Assembly: GCF_036924515.1 (NCBI RefSeq)
Contig: NZ_JAZHRR010000001.1
Coordinates: 2,823,001-2,887,000 of the forward strand
DNA length: 64,000 bases
Reading direction: 5' to 3'
Source: Bradyrhizobium sp. AZCC 1610
Lineage (GTDB): Bacteria; Pseudomonadota; Alphaproteobacteria; Rhizobiales; Xanthobacteraceae
In this document: piece by piece, positions 57,641-64,000 of the stretch
How positions within the stretch are numbered: the first letter of the stretch is position 1
Layout: every line of letters begins with the position of its first letter
The notes under the pieces: model-generated
The model's database searches: none
The model's input: only the letters and a program-made list of their open reading frames with translations
Told to the model about the DNA's origin: nothing
Translations under genes and position numbers: made by a program

Positions 57641-60130
57641 GTGCGGTTTCTGGTCCGGTTTTTGGGTTTCCTGTTTACCGCCGGAACCGTCGTGTTCCTG
57701 GTGGGCGTGGCCGGCGTCGCGGGCGCGATCTGGCATTTCTCCAGGGACTTGCCGGACTATTCGCAACTTCAGGATTACGAGCCGCCGGTGATGACGCGCG
57801 TCCATGCGTCCGACGGTGCGCTGCTCGGCGAGTATTCCAAGGAGCGTCGCCTCTATCTGCCGATCCAGGCGATGCCAAAACTCGTCACCAACGCGTTCCT
57901 GGCGGCCGAGGACAAGAACTTCTACGAGCACGGCGGCATCGACTTCACCGGCATGGCGCGCGCGGCCGTGGTGTATGCGCAGAACTTTGGCTCCAACCGC
58001 CGGCCGCAGGGTGCGTCGACGATCACCCAGCAGGTTGCAAAGAACTTCCTGCTGACCAACGAGGTCTCGTTCACCCGCAAGATCAAGGAAGCCTTGCTGG
58101 CGATGCGCATCGAGCGCGCCTATTCCAAGGACCGCATCCTCGAACTCTATCTCAATGAAATCTATCTCGGCCTCGGCGCCTACGGCATCGCCGCGGCGTC
58201 GCTGGTCTATTTCGACAAATCGGTGAACGAACTAACGGTTGCGGAAGCCTCGTATCTTGCAGCGCTTCCGAAAGCACCGGCGATGTTGCATCCGGTGCGC
58301 AACCGCGATCGGGCGGTCGAGCGGCGCAATTACGTGATCGATCGCCTGGTGGAAAACGGCTGGATCAAGCAGGCCGATGCCGACAAGGCCCGCAAGGAGC
58401 CGCTGGCCGTGACCAGCCGGTCCAACGCCGCGCACACCTTTGCCGGCGAGTATTTTGCCGAGGAAGTCCGGCGCGACATCTTCGAGCGCTACGGCGAAAA
58501 GAAACTCTATGAAGGCGGCCTGTCGGTCCGCACCACGCTCGATCCGAAGCTGCAGGTGATGGCGCGCAAAACCGTGGCCGCCGGCCTCGTGAACTTTGAC
58601 GAGGCCCAGGGCTGGCGCGGAGCTATGAGCAAGCTCGACATTTCCGGCGACTGGGGCGTCAAACTCGCCGACGTCAAATCGCTCAGCGACATCTCGCCCT
58701 GGCGAATGGCCGTGGTGCTGGAGACATCCGATCAGTCGGCTCGTATCGGTTTCCAGCCCGGCCGCGAACTGGGAGGCGCCATCTCCAAGGACCGCCTAAC
58801 CGGCCTCATCACGCTGGAAGGTGTCCGATGGGCGAGGGCGGCTTCCGCTTCGGCTCGCGGCAAGACGCCGGGCGCCGTCTCGCAAATTCTTTCGCCAGGC
58901 GACGTGATCTACGCCGATCCGCTGATCAAGGACGGCAACACGGTCGAGGGCCAGTATCGTCTGCGACAATTGCCTGAAGTGTCCGGCGCCATGGTCGCGA
59001 TGGATCCGTGGACCGGCCGCGTGGTCGCGATGGTGGGTGGCTTCTCGTTCGACCAAAGCCAGTTCAATCGCGCGACCCAGGCCTATCGACAGCCGGGATC
59101 GACGTTCAAGCCGCTGGTCTATTCGGCGGCGATGGACAATGGCTATACGCCGTCGACCATCATGATCGACGGGCCGATCGAGATCGATCAGGGGCAGGGC
59201 GCCGGCGTCTGGCGACCGGAGAACTTTTCGGTGGGCAGTTACCGTGGCCCCATTACCCTCCGCGAAGCCCTCAAATGGTCGGTTAACACCGTCACGGTGC
59301 GGTTGGCGCAGGATGTCGGTATGCCCTTGATCGGTGAATATGCCAAACGCTTCGGCGTCTATGAGGAATTGCCGAACTATCTTTCCTATTCGCTCGGCGC
59401 CGGCGAAACCACGGTAATGCGGATGGTCACGGCGTATTCGATGTTCGCCAACGGCGGCCGGCGGGTGAAGCCGACCCTGATCGACCGCATCCAGGACCGC
59501 TACGGACGCACGATTTTCAAGCATGATGCGCGCGAGTGTCGCGGCTGCGACGCGCCCGGCGGCTGGAAGAATCAGCCCGAGCCCCAGCTTGTCGACCGCA
59601 GGGAGCAGGTGCTCGATTCGATGACGGCCTATCAGATCACCTCGATGTTGGAGGGGGTGGTGCAGGGCGGCACGGCCTCGGTCATGCGCGAGGTCGGCAA
59701 GCCGATCGCCGGCAAAACCGGTACTACCAGCGATGGAAAAGATGTCTGGTTCATCGGCTTTTCGTCGGATCTCGTCGTCGGTCTCTATCTTGGCTATGAC
59801 AAGCCCCGCAGTCTGGGCAGGGCCGCGCAAGGAGGCCATACCGCCGCGCCGATCGTCAAAGAGTTCATGAAGCTCGCGCTCGCCGACAAGCCGGCGACCC
59901 CGTTCAAGATTCCCGCCGGCATCAGGCTGGTTCGCCTCGATGCCAAGAGCGGCATGCGCCCCGCACCGGGCGAGGGCGGCCGCACCATCCTGGAAGCCTT
60001 CAAGCCGGGCACCGCACCGCCGGATAATTATTCCCTCGTTGGCGTTACCGACCAGGATGGACGCGTGCCACAAGAAATCTCGCCTGACTCGGGCAATATC
60101 GTGCGTCCCGGAACCGGCCGGCTGTACTAG
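57641..60130 (+). CDS. Penicillin-binding protein 1A, copy 2
   Basis: An 829-residue paralogue of the preceding PBP1A, collinear from the membrane anchor (GTG 57641, VRFLVRFLGFLFTAG) to the end. All catalytic motifs are kept: EDKNFYEHGG, GASTITQQ, GSTFK (Ser487), SVNTVT and KTGTTSDGKD. It lacks the Gly/Gln-rich repeat near the C-terminus of copy 1. The bases just before both starts (ggttggaacgga) are also duplicated. Both copies look functional, so specialisation of expression or timing is likely. Confidence 0.93.
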   Translation: MRFLVRFLGFLFTAGTVVFLVGVAGVAGAIWHFSRDLPDYSQLQDYEPPVMTRVHASDGALLGEYSKERRLYLPIQAMPKLVTNAFLAAEDKNFYEHGGIDFTGMARAAVVYAQNFGSNRRPQGASTITQQVAKNFLLTNEVSFTRKIKEALLAMRIERAYSKDRILELYLNEIYLGLGAYGIAAASLVYFDKSVNELTVAEASYLAALPKAPAMLHPVRNRDRAVERRNYVIDRLVENGWIKQADADKARKEPLAVTSRSNAAHTFAGEYFAEEVRRDIFERYGEKKLYEGGLSVRTTLDPKLQVMARKTVAAGLVNFDEAQGWRGAMSKLDISGDWGVKLADVKSLSDISPWRMAVVLETSDQSARIGFQPGRELGGAISKDRLTGLITLEGVRWARAASASARGKTPGAVSQILSPGDVIYADPLIKDGNTVEGQYRLRQLPEVSGAMVAMDPWTGRVVAMVGGFSFDQSQFNRATQAYRQPGSTFKPLVYSAAMDNGYTPSTIMIDGPIEIDQGQGAGVWRPENFSVGSYRGPITLREALKWSVNTVTVRLAQDVGMPLIGEYAKRFGVYEELPNYLSYSLGAGETTVMRMVTAYSMFANGGRRVKPTLIDRIQDRYGRTIFKHDARECRGCDAPGGWKNQPEPQLVDRREQVLDSMTAYQITSMLEGVVQGGTASVMREVGKPIAGKTGTTSDGKDVWFIGFSSDLVVGLYLGYDKPRSLGRAAQGGHTAAPIVKEFMKLALADKPATPFKIPAGIRLVRLDAKSGMRPAPGEGGRTILEAFKPGTAPPDNYSLVGVTDQDGRVPQEISPDSGNIVRPGTGRLY

Positions 60131-60221
60131 CAACCGGTTTGCGGATTGCGCTTTGTGGTGCAGGCCGCTACATCCCTCTCTCATCATCCAGTAGCGGTTC
60201 CGACCGCAGACAGAAGAGACC

Positions 60222-61353
60222 ATGCGCGCCGAAGTCGAACGCCTCGTAGAAGAGATCAAGCAGTCAGTCGGGCTGCTGAGGAGGCATCTTTGACGTCGAG
60301 AAATCCACGGCTCGACTCGCCGAGCTGAACAAGCTCGCCGAAGATCCCAATCTCTGGAATGACCCCCAGAAGGCCCAGAAGCTGATGCAGGAGCGCACCT
60401 CGCTGGTGGATGCGCTTGAGGGCATCGGCAAGGTCGAGCGCGAACTCGACGACAATGTCGAGATGATCGCGCTGGGCGAAGCCGAGAACGATGAAGGCGT
60501 CGTGGTCGAGGCCGAGAACGCACTGAAGGCGCTGAAGAAGGAAGTCGCGCGCCGCGAACTGGAAGCGCTGCTGTCGGGCGAGGCCGACAAGTTCGATTCC
60601 TATCTTGAGGTGCATGCCGGCGCCGGCGGCACCGAGAGCCAGGACTGGGCGGCGATGCTCTTGCGCATGTATACGCGCTGGGCCGAGGAGCACGGCTTCA
60701 AGATCGAGTATCTCGAAGAGACTCCCGGCGAAGAAGCCGGCATCAAATCTGCGACCATCCAGATCAGCGGCCACAATGCCTATGGCTGGCTGAAGACGGA
60801 GGCGGGCGTGCACCGCCTGGTGCGGATCTCGCCATTCGATTCCAACGCGCGCCGGCACACCTCGTTTTCGTCAGTCGCGATCTTTCCGGTGGTCGATAAC
60901 AGCATCAAGATCGATATCGCCGAGTCCGACGTGCGCACTGATACGATGCGCTCGGGCGGCGCCGGCGGCCAGCACGTCAACAAGACCGAATCCGCGGTGC
61001 GCCTGACGCATATTCCGACCGGCGTCGCGGTGGTCTGCCAGGCCGGCCGCTCGCAGCACAAGAACCGCGCCCAGGCCTGGGACATGCTGCGCGCGCGGCT
61101 CTACGAAATCGAACTGAAGCGGCGCGAGCAACAGGCCGCCGCCGATCAGGCCGCCAAGACCGATATCGGCTGGGGCCACCAGATCCGCTCCTACGTGCTG
61201 CAGCCCTACCAGATGGTGAAGGACCTGCGCACCGGCGTGCAGACCTCCGATACGTCTGGCGTGCTCGACGGCGACCTTGACGAATTCATGGCGGCGACGC
61301 TGGCGCAGCGCGCGTTCGGCACCACGCCCGGCGCGGTCGAGGATGTGGACTAG
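60222..61353 (+). CDS. prfB: Peptide chain release factor 2 with programmed +1 frameshift
   Basis: RF2 releases peptides at UGA and UAA. The frame starts at ATG 60222 and runs 23 codons to an in-frame TGA at 60291-60293. The context CTT-TGA-C preceded by AGGAGG (60279-60284, three bases from CTT) is the classical autoregulatory +1 shift site. Skipping T60291 continues GAC-GTC-GAG through to 61353, total about 376 residues. The GGQ loop is [15 protein letters not shown]. Low RF2 favours the shift. The next gene starts 3 bases after the stop. Confidence 0.95.
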
Positions 61354-61356
61354 CCG

Positions 61357-62229
61357 ATGACGAAGGTCGGCTTCATCGGGCTCGGCCGCATGGGCCATGG
61401 CATGGCCGGCCGCTATCTCGATGCCGGCTTTTCGGTCGCGGTGTGGAATCGCAGCAAGGTAAAAGCGGAGAGCCTGATCGTGCGCGGCGCACGGTGGGCC
61501 TCGTCGCCTGCGGACGCTGCCGATGGCGCGGATGCCGTCGTGACCATGGTCGCGGACGACGAAGCCTCGCACACCGTTTGGCTCGGCAAGGATGGCGCGG
61601 CTGCAACGATGAAGGCGGGCAGCCTCGCGATCGAATGCTCGACTGTGTCGCATCAGCACGCGCTCGACATGGCGCGCGAACTGCGCGGGCGCGGCCTGAT
61701 CTATATCGACTGTCCCGTCACCGGCCTGCCGCAAGCGGCGGCTGCCGGAAAGCTGACTTTGCTGGTCGGCGCCGATGCGGCCGATCTCGATTCCGCAAAA
61801 CCGTATCTCGCGCCGATCGGCGACGTGGTCAGGCATTTCGGCGCGGTCGGCACCGGCACCGTCTTCAAGCTGATCAACAACCTGATGGGCGCGGTGCAGA
61901 TCGCGAGCCTTGCCGAAGGCATCGCGATGGCCGAGCAGGCCGGGCTCGACATGAGCCTCGTGGCGGATGCGTTGGCGACCGGCGCGGTGGCGTCGCCGCA
62001 GGTGATCCGGCATTCAAAGCGCATGGTGGCGCGCGATTTCTCCGGCGCGTCGTTCACTTCGGCACTTCGCTACAAGGATGCGGTCTACGCGGTGAAATTG
62101 GCCGAGAGCCTGCTCGCCAACGCACCGCTGGTCGGGCATGCCGTGGTCGAGGCCTACGCCCGGGCAAAGGCCGAGATGCCCGATGACGACGAGGGCAGGA
62201 TGATCGAGATCGTCTCGCGGCCGAAATAG
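61357..62229 (+). CDS. NAD(P)-dependent beta-hydroxyacid dehydrogenase (HIBADH family)
   Basis: A 290-residue enzyme: N-terminal Rossmann fold (VGFIGLGRMGHGMAGRYLDA, then AVWNRS), the substrate motif DCPVTGLPQAAAAGKLTLLV and a C-terminal helical domain with the catalytic Lys in GTVFKLINNLMGAVQIASLA. Arg in VAVWNRSKVKAE after the second strand suggests NADPH preference. The usual substrate is 3-hydroxyisobutyrate, tartronate semialdehyde or similar; it cannot be fixed. It is immediately downstream of prfB (3-base gap), probably co-transcribed. Confidence 0.9.
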   Translation: MTKVGFIGLGRMGHGMAGRYLDAGFSVAVWNRSKVKAESLIVRGARWASSPADAADGADAVVTMVADDEASHTVWLGKDGAAATMKAGSLAIECSTVSHQHALDMARELRGRGLIYIDCPVTGLPQAAAAGKLTLLVGADAADLDSAKPYLAPIGDVVRHFGAVGTGTVFKLINNLMGAVQIASLAEGIAMAEQAGLDMSLVADALATGAVASPQVIRHSKRMVARDFSGASFTSALRYKDAVYAVKLAESLLANAPLVGHAVVEAYARAKAEMPDDDEGRMIEIVSRPK

Positions 62230-62312
62230 CCGCCGCAAACCTGTATCCGGAATCGGGTGGCAAGACCCGGCGCGGCTGAATAGAGCTGTCTGTCCCCCGG
62301 ATTTAAGCCGCC

Positions 62313-63218
62313 ATGACCGCCAGCGACACGACGATTGATGCGCGCGACTGGTCGCTGCTTGGCCTGCTCTCGGTGCTGTGGGGCGGGTCGTTCTTCTTCA
62401 ATGGCGTGGTGTTGAGGGAATTGCCGCCGTTTACGGTGGTGTTCCTGCGCGTGGCGCTTGCGGCCGTTATGCTGTTGCCGCTGCTATGGCTCTACCGCAT
62501 CCGTTTCCCGGATAGCTTGTCAGGCTGGCGGCCGTTTATCGCTATCGGGCTTCTCAATAACGTGCTGCCGTTCTCGCTGATCGTGGTCGGGCAGACCTAT
62601 ATTCCGGGTGGGCTGGCCTCGATCCTGAACGCGACCACGCCGCTGTTCACGGTCGTCGTGATGGCGGTGGCGGGTGAGGAAAAGCTGTCTGCGCGGCGGA
62701 TCGCGGGCGTCATCGCAGGCCTGATCGGCGTGATCATTCTCCAGGGCGGCCGGTTTGGATTCGAGAGCGGGCAGGGCCTCGGCATCCTGCTCTGCCTCGC
62801 AGCTGCCTTCTCTTACGGATTATCGGCGCTGCTGGCACGGCGGCTATTGTCAAACTCGCCGCCGCTCGGCACCGCGACGTTCCAGATGCTGGCCTCGGCC
62901 GCGATGATGACCGTTATCGCCGGGCTCGTCGAACGTCCCTGGCAACTGCCGATGCCGGGGCCATCGACATGGTTCGCCGTGATCGGGCTTGCCGGGATGT
63001 CGACCGCGCTTGCCTATATCGTGTTCTTTCAGATCCTGCGGCGCTCCGGCGCCACCAATGTCATGCTGGTGACGTTGCTGATACCCGTGACCGCGATCCT
63101 GCTGGGCGTCCTCGTACTCGGCGAGAAGATCTCGCCGCGCGAGATCGCGGGCGCACTTGTGATCGGCAGCGCGCTGCTGCTGATCGACGGCCGCGTGCTG
63201 AAGTTTCTCCAACGTTAG
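62313..63218 (+). CDS. EamA/DMT-family transporter
   Basis: A 301-residue membrane protein with ten helices in two EamA repeats: LLGLLSVLWGGSFFFNGVVL, ELPPFTVVFLRVALAAVMLL, VGQTYIPGGLASILNATTPL in the first and FSYGLSALLARRLL, LAYIVFFQILRRSGATNVML in the second. The motif SILNATTPLFTVVV is typical of amino-acid/metabolite exporters. Independent of the EamA gene at 7111, which it does not closely resemble. The substrate is unknown. Confidence 0.88.
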   Translation: MTASDTTIDARDWSLLGLLSVLWGGSFFFNGVVLRELPPFTVVFLRVALAAVMLLPLLWLYRIRFPDSLSGWRPFIAIGLLNNVLPFSLIVVGQTYIPGGLASILNATTPLFTVVVMAVAGEEKLSARRIAGVIAGLIGVIILQGGRFGFESGQGLGILLCLAAAFSYGLSALLARRLLSNSPPLGTATFQMLASAAMMTVIAGLVERPWQLPMPGPSTWFAVIGLAGMSTALAYIVFFQILRRSGATNVMLVTLLIPVTAILLGVLVLGEKISPREIAGALVIGSALLLIDGRVLKFLQR

Positions 63219-63252
63219 TTCGTTCGCGCAGACGACGCGAGCCAACTTGACA

Positions 63253-63290
63253 TTTGCCTATATAGCAATACGATTTGCCTTATAGGCAAA
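63253..63290. promoter_or_regulatory. Two operators upstream of the XRE-cupin gene
   Basis: TTTGCCT-TAT-AGGCAAA (63274-63290) is a perfect 7-3-7 palindrome. TTTGCCTATATAGCAAT at 63253-63269 is an imperfect copy 21 bases upstream, so both face the same side of the helix. Likely binding sites for the regulator encoded at 63304. Confidence 0.6.
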
Positions 63291-63303
63291 ACGGGAGAGC
63301 AGC

Positions 63304-63987
63304 GTGGTTTCGGCAGAAGCTGGCCGGCGTGCCCGCGAGGCGGCGCGCCTTGCCGCAATTGGCGCCGTCATTCGCAGGGCCCGTTCGGCGCGCGGTTTGA
63401 CGCTCGACGACCTCGCCGGAATGGTCGGGCTATCCGTGACATTTCTCTCGCGGATCGAGCGCGGACTGATCGCGTGTTCGATCGGTAATCTCCTGGAAAT
63501 TGCCGGCGTCCTTCAGGTGCCGCCGGCCGAATTGTTCGCCGACATCGAAGGAGAGGACCGGACGCGCGCGTATCGCGTGGTGCGGTCAATCGATGCCGTT
63601 CCATCGAAGGGCGCTGACGCAGATTATGCCTGGCGCAAGCTCGCTTCGGGCATGGGCGAGCAGCGGCTGGAAACTTTCCTGCTCGAATTGTCGGCAAAGC
63701 CGCGCAAGCCGACGCTGGTCGCGCATCCCGGCGAAGAAATGTGTTTTGTCCTCGAAGGCAGTGTCGAATTTCAGGTGGGCGACGAAACCATCGCGCTGGA
63801 GCACGGTGATTCAATTCATTTGCGCTCAGACGTACCACATATGGCGTGGGCGCGGGGGTCCGGCAGTGCGCGCCTGCTCATGGTGACATCAATCGAAAAT
63901 CAGTCGGCCATCGCGGTTGAGTGGTGGAGCAATATTGCGGGCAGGAAAAGCGAACGAGAGAGCACGGCAAAAGGGAGAGCAAAATGA
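63304..63987 (+). CDS. XRE-family regulator with cupin domain
   Basis: A 227-residue protein: Cro/CI HTH (IGAVIRRARSARGLTLDDLA, GMVGLSVTFLSRIERGLIAC, SIGNLLEIAGVLQVPP) and a C-terminal cupin_2 domain (VAHPGEEMCFVLEGSVEFQV, IALEHGDSIHLRSDVPHMAW) that may bind a small ligand. GTG 63304 follows GGGAG. Related regulators (PuuR/SutR-like) control amine or amino acid genes. Two palindromes upstream point to autoregulation, and the next gene starts inside its stop codon. Confidence 0.88.
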   Translation: MVSAEAGRRAREAARLAAIGAVIRRARSARGLTLDDLAGMVGLSVTFLSRIERGLIACSIGNLLEIAGVLQVPPAELFADIEGEDRTRAYRVVRSIDAVPSKGADADYAWRKLASGMGEQRLETFLLELSAKPRKPTLVAHPGEEMCFVLEGSVEFQVGDETIALEHGDSIHLRSDVPHMAWARGSGSARLLMVTSIENQSAIAVEWWSNIAGRKSERESTAKGRAK

Positions 63988-64000
63988 GTGCTGTCAGCAG
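63984..64000 (+). CDS. Start of a coupled gene, cut by window end
   Basis: ATG 63984 overlaps the regulator stop (ATGA) and follows AGGGAGAG, so it is a genuine translational start. Only five codons (MSAVS) are visible, so the product is unknown. The coupling predicts it is a target or partner of the cupin regulator. Confidence 0.55.

Noticed and set aside
58796..60523. 575-codon antisense open frame over PBP1A copy 2 and prfB
   Set aside because: It crosses two real genes on the other strand and shows no recognisable domain.

Overview
The window looks like chromosomal DNA of a Bradyrhizobium-type alphaproteobacterium (Nitrobacteraceae). The sequence is GC-rich. It carries an NDUFA12 homologue, DUF2155, Aat, an alphaproteobacterial RNase E with a large insertion in its S1 domain, BA14K and DUF1236 envelope proteins, EcfG-type promoter motifs and a CtrA-type box. 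No rRNA, tRNA, CRISPR array, transposase or integrase was found.

Layout. 1-4250 is an accessory patch. It holds the tail of an unrecognised gene, a frameshifted HigB-like toxin with an intact HigA-like antitoxin, an unusual HEPN + LprI-like fusion protein, an HNH nuclease, a remnant of a response-regulator domain, a DUF1993 protein and an MmcQ/YjbR protein. 4274-6931 is a response regulator/hybrid histidine kinase pair. 7111-23539 mixes transporters, regulators and enzymes: EamA, MarR with a membrane protein, DJ-1/GlxA, an NhaD-type antiporter, an esterase/SDR pair, a GST and LysR/MFS/aldo-keto reductase. Embedded in it are conserved core genes (NDUFA12, DUF2155, aat). 25371-30976 is a six-gene catabolic operon opposite an IclR regulator. 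30973-34027 is a three-gene signalling operon with an EcfG-like promoter.

34144-36570 is accC-accB-aroQ. 36769-42567 holds a glycosyltransferase-like protein, two tandem trimeric autotransporter adhesins and a LuxR-type regulator, with a duplicated promoter segment. 42659-49449 holds DUF1236, DsbA-like, M48 protease, aminotransferase, BioY and DctA. 49517-61353 is the core set rne, amiC, two tandem PBP1A genes and prfB, the last with a programmed frameshift. The window ends with a 3-hydroxyisobutyrate-dehydrogenase-like enzyme, an EamA transporter, a cupin-type regulator and the first codons of a coupled gene.

How it fits together. Several divergent regulator/target pairs have recognisable operators: MarR, GlxA, LysR, IclR and XRE-cupin. 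The core genes accB/C, aat, DUF2155 and NDUFA12, which I recall as neighbours in many rhizobia, are here separated by accessory segments. The least ordinary items are the HEPN-LprI fusion behind the toxin-antitoxin pair, the adhesin/promoter duplication that carries a piece of the LuxR gene, the PBP1A pair with tracts that look like gene conversion, and the His-rich insertion in RNase E.
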